Source: an uncultured Oscillibacter sp.
Lineage (GTDB): Bacteria > Bacillota > Clostridia > Oscillospirales > Oscillospiraceae
NCBI GenBank assembly: GCA_910576845.1
Contig: CAJTJA010000060.1
Span: 1 to 14,073, forward strand
Reading direction: 5' to 3'
DNA: 14,073 nucleotides
Part shown: one piece after another, positions 1-6,788 of the stretch
How the letters are laid out: each line of letters opens with the position of its first letter
How positions within the stretch are numbered: the first letter of the stretch is position 1
The notes under the pieces: model-generated
The model's database searches: none
Told to the model about the DNA's origin: nothing
The model's input: only the letters and a program-made list of their open reading frames with translations
Position numbers and translations under genes: made by a program

Positions 1-88
1 GGCTCTGCCGCCTTACGGATATCACATGCCCTCTGGGTAAAAAATCTCTCGCCGCCGGGCATTCCGCCAATTTTCAAACAAGGCCTAG
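1..88 (-). repeat. Dispersed TTAG/AGGCCTTG repeat, copy 1 (cut by window edge)
   Basis: Read on the minus strand, this begins CTAG-GCCTTGTTTGAAAATTGG and continues with GGAATGCCCGGCGGCGAGAG followed by a T-run. The same order of blocks is seen at 4099 (AGCGGCGAGAGATTT) and 10301 (GGAATGCCCAGCGGCAAGAG), and the outer end matches the copies at 2816 and 6027. Full copies are about 162 bp, so the other end of this one should lie outside the window. It supplies the stop codon that ends the hsdM fragment. No transposase is visible, so it is best described as a MITE-like or other non-autonomous repeat. Confidence 0.7.
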
Positions 89-1006
89 AAGCGAACCTGA
101 ACCGCAGGCAAAATCGAGCACATTTCTCAGTTTGCTCTTTTTCCCGGTATTTGGATCTTGACTGTCAAGAGCAACAATCCGAGAAAGGATGGTTGAAACC
201 TGCTGCGGCGTATAGAATTCACCTGCTTTTTTACCAGAACCAGCAGCAAACTGACCAATCAGATATTCATAGGCGTCGCCCAGAAGATCTGTTTCATTTG
301 GAAATTTAGAAAGCCCTTCTGCAATTTCGGTTATAATCGAGCACAGCAATGTATTCCGTTCACTATAATTTTTCCCGAGCCTATCGGAATCAAGATTTAC
401 TTCTGAAAATAAGCCACGAAATCTACTTTCAAATGACTCATTCTCAATGTATTTAAAACCACTCTGTAAAGTCTTCAGTAATCGAATATTTTGTGTTCTT
501 GCCAATTCATATATGTTACTCCACAAATATGCCGGCTTTATCACATAATGAATTTTACGGCGCATTTGTTTCTCAAGCATATCAACTTGATCCAAATTGC
601 GAATATACCAGACAGCAAGAGAGATTACATTGTGGCTATAGAGCATCTTATTATTATCGTCCACAAAATCTTGTCTTGCCTTTTTAATTTTTTCTTGATC
701 TTCTTCGTCTTCTCGTAAACCTAATTTCTTTGGAGAAAGCGCATCACTGTATTTAATGATGACGCCTTTGAGTTCGTCAATATAGGCATCAAGGTTCTCT
801 TCGTTCTTTTTGATTTCAAGCTCACTATTCTGATAATCACCGCCCAATTCCTTTTTTACTGCTTCTTCATAATTATCAGATAAGTAACGCAAAAAGAGAA
901 AAGACAGCATATAATCTCTAAAATCATCGGCGTTCATTGCGCCACGCAATTTGTCGGCAATTGCCCATAATATTGAGCCTAATTGTTTTTGTTGTGTATC
1001 ATTCAT
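74..1006 (-). pseudogene. hsdM: Type I restriction-modification DNA methyltransferase subunit (HsdM), 3'-truncated
   Basis: HsdM is the adenine-N6 methyltransferase subunit of type I restriction-modification complexes and works with HsdS and HsdR. The visible 310 residues carry the family's helical N-terminal region (ILWAIADKLRG, then a stretch with LSFLFLRYLSDNYEEA), the block GDAYEYLIGQFA, then GKKAGEFYTPQQVS, and the SAM-binding motif DFACGSGSLL at residues 298-307. The family normally has about 500 residues; everything after motif I, including the catalytic NPPF/NPPY motif, is missing. The break falls where the repeat at 1-88 begins, and the last four codons plus TGA come from the repeat. 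The ATG at 1006 is preceded by AGGAGG at good spacing. The gene is visibly more AT-rich than the fab genes, which suggests transfer. The remaining hsdM may continue beyond the repeat, outside the window. As seen, the protein should lack methyltransferase activity. Confidence 0.85.
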
Positions 1007-1380
1007 CAGTTATCCTCCTGTGCTTGCTCTGTATCAAATATTCTTGGATTGAACTTAGAATAAAGAAGCTGTTGACAAATACTCATTACTGGACTTCTGG
1101 TCACCATGTCCAGATATTATCCAAAAACACCGCTCCGTTTTCGGCGAAAAAGGCCTCTCTTTCGGAAAGCTGGTCAGAATTATCCATACAACCGCATCGC
1201 TACAGCATCATTTCTGAAGCCGCCCAAGTCCAAAATGGGTTGGTGCTTTTTATTCTGCCCACGCTTTAATCGGAAAAACTCCAAATTTTTATAATTTTTT
1301 ACAAAAAGCGACAAATTCCGACAGGCGGGATGCGGTATAGTTGTATCAGAACCAGCGAAAAAGAGAAGGGAGTTGTTGTC
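1007..1380. other. Intergenic region between hsdM and a divergent small-protein gene
   Basis: This 374-base gap separates two divergently oriented genes and should contain both promoters. Next to hsdM it holds the AGGAGG ribosome binding site, near 1012-1017 on the minus strand. Next to the gene at 1381 it holds a very AT-rich stretch (about 1278-1320), a TATAGT hexamer at 1336-1341 without a convincing -35 partner, and a GAAGGGAG ribosome binding site near 1365. The short open frames crossing it lack ribosome binding sites and recognisable protein patterns. I see no RNA gene in it. Confidence 0.4.
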
Positions 1381-1896
1381 ATGAAAACAGCCATACAGTC
1401 CAAATGGAAAAAATGGATTCTTCCCGCCTGTGCGGCTTGCGTGCTCTTAGCGGCAGCCGTTGGCCTTTTCACAAATCGAAATCTTGATGATTCACTGGAA
1501 TTGGCGGACAACGCTACTATGGGTGTTCTTCCCGGCATCGACCTTGCTCAAAGGCAGGCAGAACTTCAGCAGCAGCTGGATGAGAGTATGATTTCGTTTT
1601 CCATCAATACCAGCCCGGTTTTTGAAACAGGCGGTTCGGAAGGAAACCTGATGCTGGAAAATCCAGCCAACAACGCAAAGCTTTTAGTCGTGGAAATATA
1701 CGCAGATGACACGCAAGAACTGCTCTATCAGTCCAAAGCCCTTCCCGCAGGCTCCTACATTGAAAACACCCAGCTGGACAAGCTTCTGGAACCTGGCAGC
1801 TATAACGCCACCGCTTATTTTAAGGCATATCGTGAAACGGATCACTCCTATATCGGTCAGGTAGGAGCAGACCTCACGCTTTCCGTCCTCGGTTAG
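1381..1896 (+). CDS. Membrane-anchored small protein of unknown function
   Basis: A 171-residue protein. A short basic N-terminus (KSKWKK-like, residues 7-11) is followed by one hydrophobic segment (about residues 12-30, ILPACAACVLLAAAVGLF), so it is probably anchored in the membrane or exported with an uncleaved signal. The remainder is hydrophilic and outside the cell: a short helical stretch (AQRQAELQQQLDESM, about 55-70), then alternating strands containing NPANNAKLLVVEIYADDTQE and PGSYNATAYFKAY that suggest a small beta-sandwich domain. I chose the ATG at 1381 because GAAGGGAG lies about 10 bases upstream; an upstream in-frame ATG at 1330 has no such site. The stop codon TAG lies in the TTAG that begins the next repeat. 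The following gene also encodes a secreted beta-rich protein, so the two may work together at the cell surface. I do not recognise the family. Confidence 0.7.
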   Translation: MKTAIQSKWKKWILPACAACVLLAAAVGLFTNRNLDDSLELADNATMGVLPGIDLAQRQAELQQQLDESMISFSINTSPVFETGGSEGNLMLENPANNAKLLVVEIYADDTQELLYQSKALPAGSYIENTQLDKLLEPGSYNATAYFKAYRETDHSYIGQVGADLTLSVLG

Positions 1897-2054
1897 CCCC
1901 TGTTTGAATATTGCCGGAATGGCAAGAGACAGGCGGTCTTACCGCCGGGTGCAGCAAGAGCCCTGCGGAATTTCAGAAATTCTTAACACTATAAACCTGC
2001 GGCTTGTTTTAAAAACCGGAAATTGAGTGTTTTTACATTTTTTCAACAGCCTCC
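1893..2054 (+). repeat. Dispersed TTAG/AGGCCTTG repeat, copy 2 (about 162 bp)
   Basis: Left end TTAG-CCCCTGTTTGAATATTG followed by CCGGAATGGC; right end TTTTTACATTTTTTCAACAGCC, which resembles the right end of the copy at 2816 (GTTTTGTCATTTTTCAAACA). Its length equals that of the 2816 copy to within a base or so. The left TTAG contains the TAG stop codon of the preceding gene, and the element fills most of the gap between the two secreted-protein genes. No clear target duplication is seen. Confidence 0.55.
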
Positions 2055-2106
2055 AATATTTTTTCCATTTTTTGCGGATACAGGCGGCGACAGAAAGGAG
2101 ATTGCT

Positions 2107-2682
2107 ATGAAACGGAAAAGATTGTTCAGTTTTCTGGCCGTCGCGCTGGCGGCTGTCCTGTTCTCGGTCAATGCCTTTGCGGCAGGCTCTTATCAGGATA
2201 GAGACCTCCCGATTGGCTCCTCCGGCAAGGTTCGGATGGTAGGCGAGATCGAGCCTTCCCTCATGTCGGTTACAATCCCCTCTTACGTTCCCTTTCACAT
2301 CAGCCGTTCGGTGGAGGGAGAAAATAAAGTAATTTCTCCCCGTATTACCATCATCAGCCATTCCGGAGTTCCCGTAAATGTAGACGTGGCCTATACCACT
2401 GTCGACCTGAGCGGCCTCATGGGGACTACGTGGAGCGATGGACAAAATGTAGGAGAAAACCAGATTGCTATCGGTTTTCAGTTTGAGACACAGTCTAATC
2501 AGCTGCCCACCACTCTGGACCAGACCAAATGGCTTCAGGCTAATTCCCCTCAGTATTTGAACCTCACCAACCTGAATCCCTATGGCAGCTCCACACTCTA
2601 TGTCGTGGGCACCCTTGGCAACGCTGTTCCGGAGGACAGCTCCTTCACCGTCACTCCTACCTTTGTCGTCCACAAGGCATAA
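2107..2682 (+). CDS. Secreted beta-rich protein of unknown function, with signal peptide
   Basis: A 191-residue protein with a clear Sec signal peptide: basic MKRKR, a hydrophobic core at about residues 7-20, and the likely cleavage site AFA-AGS after residue 25. The mature part has no further membrane segment, no LPXTG and no Cys, and is rich in Ser, Thr, Val and Pro with alternating strands. The stretch EPSLMSVTIPSYVPFHIS, followed by PRITIISHSGVPVNVDVAY, resembles the 'V-T-I/V-P-x-x-x-P-F' beta-sandwich pattern common in secreted proteins of clostridia and bacilli. That is an impression of the pattern, not a named family match. The start is set by AGAAAGGAG, 7 bases before the ATG. It lies after another exported small protein and is closed by a terminator, so the pair could be a two-gene unit for a surface structure or extracellular matrix; this is inferred. 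Confidence 0.75.
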   Translation: MKRKRLFSFLAVALAAVLFSVNAFAAGSYQDRDLPIGSSGKVRMVGEIEPSLMSVTIPSYVPFHISRSVEGENKVISPRITIISHSGVPVNVDVAYTTVDLSGLMGTTWSDGQNVGENQIAIGFQFETQSNQLPTTLDQTKWLQANSPQYLNLTNLNPYGSSTLYVVGTLGNAVPEDSSFTVTPTFVVHKA

Positions 2683-2749
2683 GCATTTTCCCGGCTTGCA
2701 GGGAACATATATTCCATTTACTACGCCTGTATCCGCAATCATGGATAGA

Positions 2750-2790
2750 CGGCCGGAAGGACCCCCTTCCGGCCGCCAGCTTTCCTTTTC
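2750..2790 (+). terminator. Rho-independent terminator after the secreted-protein gene
   Basis: An 11-bp perfect GC-rich stem (CGGCCGGAAGG at 2750-2760 pairing with 2765-2775) has a four-base loop and is followed by a pyrimidine-rich, T-containing tail. It lies 68 bases after the stop codon of the secreted protein and just before a repeat copy. Confidence 0.75.
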
Positions 2791-2815
2791 AAAATTCATT
2801 TTGCATACTCATTTG

Positions 2816-2978
2816 TTAGGCCTTGTTTAAAAATTGGCGGAACGCTCAGATCAAAAGATTTTTTACCAATCATGGCAAATTTTTGCAGGCGGGCTGCCGC
2901 CCGGCAGGAAAATTTAACGCAGAATGGAAGAAAAAATCCGTTAGTTGGGCGTTTTGTCATTTTTCAAACAAGGCCTGG
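2816..2978 (+). repeat. Dispersed TTAG/AGGCCTTG repeat, copy 3 (complete, inverted ends)
   Basis: This is the best-preserved copy. Left end TTAGGCCTTGTTTAAAAATT; the right end, read in reverse, is CCAGGCCTTGTTTGAAAAAT, and the match extends inwards (GGCGGAACGC against GACAAAACGC). The inverted ends are therefore about 30 bp in an element of about 162 bp. The centre contains a GC-rich self-complementary stretch near 2886-2908 (GCGGGCTGCCGCCCG). It lies just after a terminator and ends about 27 bases before the EpsG-like gene, so that gene's promoter is either inside it or displaced by it. There is no coding sequence within. Confidence 0.75.
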
Positions 2979-3004
2979 TGTCAAACAAAGGAAAAGGGAT
3001 CAAA

Positions 3005-4069
3005 ATGATACCATATCTTATATTTATCGGCTGCGCTCTGGCCGGCGGGCCGCTGCTGGCCAAACAGCCAGAGTACCGGCGCAAATTTTTATTGGCCTTT
3101 GCCCTCGCCTGCTGGCTTCTGGCGTCTCTCCGATACGTTACCGGCTTTGACTATCGCTCCTATGAGACAGCCTTTCAAAACATTACCGCCGGAGGACTCT
3201 CCAGCCTGACAGTCTCGGGCAAGATAGAGCCAGGGTATATTCTCTTGAATCTGGTGACAGATTTTTTGGGCGGCGGCTATCGTGCCCTGCTCTTTCTGGT
3301 TCACCTGCTCTTCACGCTGCTGGTCTTCCTATGGATCGAGCGCTATTCTCCTTCCCCTTGGCTAAGCGTTTATCTCTTCATAACTCTCCAGTATTTCGCT
3401 ATGAGTATGAACCTGCTTCGTCAATCCCTCGCTGCCGCCGCCATCCTTTGGACATACCCCTTCCTGCAGCGGCGCAGATTCCTGCCATTCTGTGCAGTGA
3501 CGCTTCTGGCATTCTGTTTCCACCGGTCAGCACTGTTTATGCTTCCGTTTTATTTTCTATTGAACCTGCGGGTCTCCAGACGGCATTACACCGCCGCCGC
3601 CATCCTGGCAGGACTGGTCTATCTCTTTCTTGACCCGCTGCTTGATTTGTTCTTTATCATTCTGCCGGTATACCGCTCCTATCCCGGAGGGAGATACTGG
3701 CAAGGCAACAGCGCCGTCTACCTTCTGGCGCCCCTGGGCTGTTTCTTTTTTACGCTGCCCCTGATCCGGCAGGCCGCCCGGAACTCCTCGGTTTCCCCCG
3801 TATTGGCAAACAGCGCGTTCTACAGCCTGCTCATTCAATGTCTCATCACCCAGCACTTTATTCTGGAACGGCTCTCCATCTACACCGCCTTTTTTTCCAT
3901 TCTGGCACTGCCGGAAGCCACCCGGAAAATTCAGGAGCAGCGCCGCGCGAAAGTATGGACCAGCCTGCTGGTGGTCTGCAGCCTGGCTTATTTTCTATTT
4001 GCGGCCCGGCAGGGCTTCCACGGAGTATATCCTTATCACGGCATTTGGAGCAGAGCCGCTTCTCCGTAA
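3005..4069 (+). CDS. EpsG-family (Wzy-like) polysaccharide polymerase, membrane protein
   Basis: A 354-residue, very hydrophobic protein with about nine or ten membrane segments. The EpsG pattern is visible: a first helix MIPYLIFIGCALAG, the soluble stretch TGFDYRSYETAFQNI, and the block RQSLAAAAILWTYPFLQRRR followed by a helix ending in CFHRSALFMLPFYF, which matches the family's 'RQ...A...H.SAL...P.Y' signature. EpsG proteins take part in chain formation of extracellular polysaccharides in the cytoplasmic membrane. I place the start at the ATG at 3005, after AAAGGAAAAGGG. A longer frame from a TTG at 2945 would run through the end of the repeat and is unlikely. No other polysaccharide gene is nearby, so it stands apart from a normal eps cluster. 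Its substrate cannot be judged. Confidence 0.8.
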   Translation: MIPYLIFIGCALAGGPLLAKQPEYRRKFLLAFALACWLLASLRYVTGFDYRSYETAFQNITAGGLSSLTVSGKIEPGYILLNLVTDFLGGGYRALLFLVHLLFTLLVFLWIERYSPSPWLSVYLFITLQYFAMSMNLLRQSLAAAAILWTYPFLQRRRFLPFCAVTLLAFCFHRSALFMLPFYFLLNLRVSRRHYTAAAILAGLVYLFLDPLLDLFFIILPVYRSYPGGRYWQGNSAVYLLAPLGCFFFTLPLIRQAARNSSVSPVLANSAFYSLLIQCLITQHFILERLSIYTAFFSILALPEATRKIQEQRRAKVWTSLLVVCSLAYFLFAARQGFHGVYPYHGIWSRAASP

Positions 4070-4098
4070 AAGCTGCCCTGAGGTTTTTCATTCGCCTA

Positions 4099-4166
4099 TT
4101 AGGAGCTGTTTGAAAATTGGGTAAATACTCAGCGGCGAGAGATTTATCTGCCCGTCAAGGCAAGCT
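4099..4166 (+). repeat. Dispersed TTAG/AGGCCTTG repeat, copy 4 (left part only)
   Basis: TTAG-GAGCTGTTTGAAAATTGG is followed by AGCGGCGAGAGATTTATCTG, matching copies 1 and 6 block by block. No right end is found within the next 160 bases; instead a strong terminator starts at 4178. It begins 29 bases after the stop codon of the EpsG-like gene. Confidence 0.6.
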
Positions 4167-4177
4167 TTTAATGAGGC

Positions 4178-4218
4178 AAAAGGCTGGGAAATGCAGTTGC
4201 ATTTCCCAGCCTTTTGTG
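4178..4218 (+). terminator. Strong hairpin terminator after the EpsG-like gene
   Basis: A perfect 18-bp stem (AAAAGGCTGGGAAATGCA at 4178-4195, complement at 4198-4215) with a two-base loop ends in TTTT. The A-run on the other side makes it potentially bidirectional. It separates the EpsG-like gene from the desulfidase gene. Confidence 0.75.
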
Positions 4219-4237
4219 ATAAAATAACGCCATAATT

Positions 4238-4266
4238 TGTCAAAAACGCATTCCGAGGAATATACG
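4238..4266 (+). promoter_or_regulatory. Weak candidate promoter for the TudS-related gene
   Basis: TTGTCA at 4238-4243 and ATATAC/TATACG at 4260-4266 are separated by 16-17 bases. The -10 end overlaps a small perfect hairpin (GCATTCCG, loop, CGGAATGC; 4248-4272). It lies after the terminator and before the gene at 4390, the only place a promoter for that gene would be expected, but the hexamer match is modest. The rest of the gap up to 4389 shows only the ribosome binding site AGGAG at 4374-4378. Confidence 0.25.
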
Positions 4267-4389
4267 GAATGCAAACAGCGCAAACAGCAATTTCAGCAGG
4301 AGCGAATTCTGTTCCATGGGAAGCTTGTGGAAAAAGAGGCTTCTGGTCTTGAAAATGAGCGCACTTGACAGATAGGAGTAAATTCATCC

Positions 4390-4926
4390 ATGTTCCACGA
4401 CGGAAGAAGCAAACGCGTAATATTCCTCGCTCACTGCCTTCTAAATCAAAATGCCATCTCTGACGGCACCGCCGTCTGCCCTGCGGCGTTTAAAAATGCT
4501 CTTCAGCTTCTTTTGGATGCCGGCACCGGCATTATTCAGATGCCCTGCCCGGAACTCTGCTGCCTGGGTCTGGATCGCGGAGACAGCTGCGGGACGGACC
4601 GTCCGGCAGTGGTGGAGAATACCGGAATCCGGCAGGCAATGCAGGAACCGCCCGCCTCTGAACGCCTGGCCGTCCTAGCCGGGCAAGTGCTGCGGCAAAT
4701 TACGGAATACCACCGGCACGGATTTGAGATTCTCGGCATTGTTGGAGCCAACCGTTCCCCCACCTGCGGCGTAGAGACAACCTCTGACCACGGCGAAGAA
4801 ATCGAGGGCAGGGGCCTCTTCATTGAGGCCATTGCATACCGCCTGGCACAGGAGAGCCTGTCGGTTCCCATGGTGGGAGTAAAGCGTCCGGAAGACGCCG
4901 CCGGGAAGATCAAGGCATTATTATAA
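4390..4926 (+). CDS. TudS-related putative desulfidase (DUF523-like, CD3072 type)
   Basis: A 178-residue cytosolic protein. The sequence pattern is that of the DUF523/TudS superfamily, whose characterised members use a [4Fe-4S] cluster held by three cysteines to remove sulfur from thiouracil-type compounds. Visible blocks are FLAHCLLNQNAISDG (Cys16), IIQMPCPELCCLG (Cys53, Cys57, Cys58), and GANRSPTCGVETT (Cys126). The variant HCLLNQNA, in place of the usual ACLLGxxCRYDG, is typical of the 'CD3072 family TudS-related' subgroup. Cys16, Cys53 and Cys126 are the likely cluster ligands (inferred from position). AGGAG lies 11 bases before the ATG. The stop is followed after 51 bases by trmB, so the two may be cotranscribed. 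A sulfur-related and a tRNA-modifying gene side by side could mean a role in thiolated nucleobase turnover, but that is speculative. Confidence 0.75.
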   Translation: MFHDGRSKRVIFLAHCLLNQNAISDGTAVCPAAFKNALQLLLDAGTGIIQMPCPELCCLGLDRGDSCGTDRPAVVENTGIRQAMQEPPASERLAVLAGQVLRQITEYHRHGFEILGIVGANRSPTCGVETTSDHGEEIEGRGLFIEAIAYRLAQESLSVPMVGVKRPEDAAGKIKALL

Positions 4927-4977
4927 CCTATCAAAGCCGCCGGTGAACCAGCGGCCAAATTCAGGAGGAACTCCCCT

Positions 4978-6030
4978 ATGCGCATGCGGAAAAAAAAGAA
5001 CCTGATTCCCCGGATGGAGCGCTGCGGCGGCCGCCTGATCCGGGATCCTTATGACCATTCCGGCCAATGGCGGAAGCTGATGCCTCAGTGCCGGGAATTA
5101 CGGCTGGAGCTGGGCTGCGGCAAGGGCCGTTTTACTGCCGGAACCGCCGCCGCCGAACCGGACGTATTGTTCCTTGCGGTGGAAATGGTGCCTGACGCCA
5201 TGGTGGTGGCTATGGAGCGCTGCATAAACGCAGGAATGGAAAACGTCTGGTTTATCAGCGCCAATGCGGATCAGCTCCCCTATTTCTTTGCCCCCGGCGA
5301 GGTAGACCGCATCTACATCAATTTCTGTGACCCTTGGCCCAGCGGCCGCCATGCCAAACGGAGGCTGACTCACGGGAATTTTCTGAAGCTATACCGCCAG
5401 GTTTTGAAGCAGGGCGGACAAATTCATTTCAAAACGGATAACCGCCCCCTTTTCGAATTCTCTGTGGAGGAGCTGCCTCAGTTCGGGTTCCGTCTGTCTG
5501 ATGTTACCTGGAATCTTCATGAAAACGGCCCTGTGGGGGTTATGACGGACTATGAGGCCAAATTCCATGGCCTGGGCCAGCCTATCCACCGCTGTGTCGG
5601 AACGATGGAAGCATGGGAAGAACCTTTCCCAGTGAAAATTAAAACCGTCAAAAACCGCTGGCTGGACGCCTTCGCCGAAAGCGCGCCGGAAGCAGAGCTG
5701 GGAAAGCATGTGCTCGCGGAGGGCAATTACCTCTGGCACCTGTTTTCCTGGAATCTGGTTCCCTGTCAGGAAGGCGCCGCCGCCCGGCAGGCCTTGGCAG
5801 AACATCTGGATGAGGAAATATACCTGTTCTATAACGAATATCCCCCGGCAGGCATTCCCCAGGTGCGTCATATCCGCAAGGAAGAGGTTACCACCCTCAT
5901 CTGCGGGCATGAAACCGCTGACGGCGCGGACTGGTATCTGGTAAACAAGGACTTCACCTGGACCTATGTCCAGACCCACGAGGAGTCCTGCGGACCCTAT
6001 TTCTGCCAAGCGGAAAAATCCTCTGGTTAG
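4978..6030 (+). CDS. trmB: tRNA (guanine-N7-)-methyltransferase TrmB with DUF4275-like C-terminal extension
   Basis: TrmB uses S-adenosylmethionine to make m7G46 in the tRNA variable loop. Residues 1-205 carry the full signature: SAM motif LELGCGKGRF (43-52), the acidic end of the second strand in LAVEMVPDAM, the catalytic/tRNA block FCDPWPSGRHAKRRLTHGNF (116-135), TDNRPLFEFS (153-162) and TDYEAKF (190-196). TrmB normally ends near residue 210-220, but this protein has 350. Residues about 224-343 look like DUF4275: KNRWLDAFAE, YLWHLFSWNLVPC, a central ARQALAEHLDE-IYLFYNE part, and the ending DWYLVNKDFTWTYVQTHEES-CGPYF. The frame runs through without interruption, so this is a real fusion in the given sequence. 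AGGAGG lies nine bases before the ATG at 4978; a second ATG two codons later is possible. The TAG stop is part of the TTAG that begins a repeat copy. Confidence 0.88.
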   Translation: MRMRKKKNLIPRMERCGGRLIRDPYDHSGQWRKLMPQCRELRLELGCGKGRFTAGTAAAEPDVLFLAVEMVPDAMVVAMERCINAGMENVWFISANADQLPYFFAPGEVDRIYINFCDPWPSGRHAKRRLTHGNFLKLYRQVLKQGGQIHFKTDNRPLFEFSVEELPQFGFRLSDVTWNLHENGPVGVMTDYEAKFHGLGQPIHRCVGTMEAWEEPFPVKIKTVKNRWLDAFAESAPEAELGKHVLAEGNYLWHLFSWNLVPCQEGAAARQALAEHLDEEIYLFYNEYPPAGIPQVRHIRKEEVTTLICGHETADGADWYLVNKDFTWTYVQTHEESCGPYFCQAEKSSG

Positions 6031-6097
6031 ACCTTATCTAATAAATTGGGAAATTATCCTTCAACTGGACGCTTTGGCCCTTTTCAAACAAGGCCCA
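6027..6097 (+). repeat. Dispersed TTAG/AGGCCTTG repeat, copy 5 (short, internally deleted)
   Basis: Left end TTAG-ACCTTATCTAATAAATTGG and right end GGCCCTTTTCAAACAAGGCC are the two ends of the family with only about 30 bases between them, so this is a 71-bp deletion form. The TTAG at the left contains the TAG stop codon of trmB. It lies between trmB and the terminator shared with the rplT operon. Confidence 0.55.
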
Positions 6098-6105
6098 GAC
6101 ATGAA

Positions 6106-6136
6106 AAAGGACTTCGGATTTTTTCCGAAGCCCTTT
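6106..6136. terminator. Bidirectional terminator between trmB and the infC-rpmI-rplT operon
   Basis: The stem AAAGG-CTTCGGA pairs with TCCGAAG-CCTTT (one A/C mismatch) around a T-rich loop. Read on the minus strand, it ends CCTTTTTC 20 bases after the rplT stop, and read on the plus strand it ends CCCTTTCC after trmB. The U-run is better for the minus-strand operon. Confidence 0.7.
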
Positions 6137-6156
6137 CCTATATCTTTAAACACCAA

Positions 6157-6507
6157 TCACGCCTTTTTGGCAATCTCAGTGAGCTGAGTGAAAGCTGCGG
6201 CGTCATTGACAGCCAGCTCGGCCAGCATTTTACGGTTAATCTCCACCCCGGCGGTCTTCAGGCCGTGCATGAAAGTGGAGTAGTTCATTCCATTAAGCTT
6301 GCAGGCAGCGGAAATGCGGGTGATCCACAGAGAGCGGAAATCACGCTTCTTCAGCTTGCGGCCGGTATAGGCATAGCTCAGAGACTTCATAACCGCCTGA
6401 TTGGCCACGCGGAAATGCTTGGACTTGGAGCCCCAGTAGCCCTTCGCCAGCTTCATGATTTTATTTCTTCTCTTGCGCGTCATCATCGCGCCTTTGACTC
6501 TAGCCAT
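6157..6507 (-). CDS. rplT: 50S ribosomal protein L20
   Basis: A 116-residue basic protein of normal length. It begins MARVKGAMMTRKRRNKIMKL, followed by KGYWGSKSKHFRVANQAVMK and GRKLKKRDFRSLWITRI, all typical of L20. It binds 23S rRNA early in assembly of the large subunit and, in Bacillus, also represses its own operon by binding the infC leader. AGGAGG stands 10-11 bases before the ATG; the gap to rpmI is 23 bases, and a terminator follows. It is the last gene of infC-rpmI-rplT. Confidence 0.97.
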   Translation of the reverse strand: MARVKGAMMTRKRRNKIMKLAKGYWGSKSKHFRVANQAVMKSLSYAYTGRKLKKRDFRSLWITRISAACKLNGMNYSTFMHGLKTAGVEINRKMLAELAVNDAAAFTQLTEIAKKA

Positions 6508-6530
6508 TGTAAAAAGCCTCCTATTCTAAC

Positions 6531-6728
6531 TTACTTGTAGGGAATCATCTTGCGGATAGCGTCCACATTGGTGGCGTCGGCATAGCCGCCCGTGCGGAGG
6601 CGGCGGGTCCGCTTGGTGTCCTTCTTGGTCAGGATATGACTTTTGTAGGCTTTGGCGCGCTTGACCTTGCCGGTCTTGGTGAGGTTGAATCTTTTTTTGG
6701 CGCCGCTGTGGGTCTTCAGTTTCGGCAT
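6531..6728 (-). CDS. rpmI: 50S ribosomal protein L35
   Basis: A 65-residue, strongly basic protein of the usual length, beginning MPKLKTHSGAKKRFNLTKTG, with KVKRAKAYKSHILTKK in the middle and ending IRKMIPYK. It is a component of the large ribosomal subunit. AAGGAG lies about nine bases before the ATG. It sits between infC (60-base gap) and rplT (23-base gap), the standard order in Firmicutes. Confidence 0.97.
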   Translation of the reverse strand: MPKLKTHSGAKKRFNLTKTGKVKRAKAYKSHILTKKDTKRTRRLRTGGYADATNVDAIRKMIPYK

Positions 6729-6788
6729 AACAATTGACTCCTTCCGTGTTGTTGAAAATCTTTTGCTCCAAACCGGGCTGGAAGCCCT

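Noticed and set aside
937..1294. Plus-strand open frames of 110 and 62 codons opposite and beside the hsdM start
   Set aside because: No ribosome binding site, no recognisable protein pattern, and one overlaps the hsdM start region on the other strand; likely chance.
1290..1330. Two TGTCG-like boxes on the minus strand resembling Spo0A sites
   Set aside because: Neither matches the TTTGTCGAA-type box well, and a five-base core is too common to support a call.
2945..3004. Earlier TTG start for the EpsG-like protein
   Set aside because: It would lie in the inverted end of a repeat, lacks a ribosome binding site, and the ATG at 3005 has a good one and fits the family's N-terminus.
4364..4369. 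TTGACA as -35 box for the desulfidase gene
   Set aside because: A -10 box at the right distance would fall at the start codon; there is no room for a leader with the AGGAG at 4374-4378.
4088..4387. Minus-strand 99-codon open frame between the EpsG-like and desulfidase genes
   Set aside because: It runs through the perfect terminator hairpin and a repeat copy and shows no protein-like pattern.
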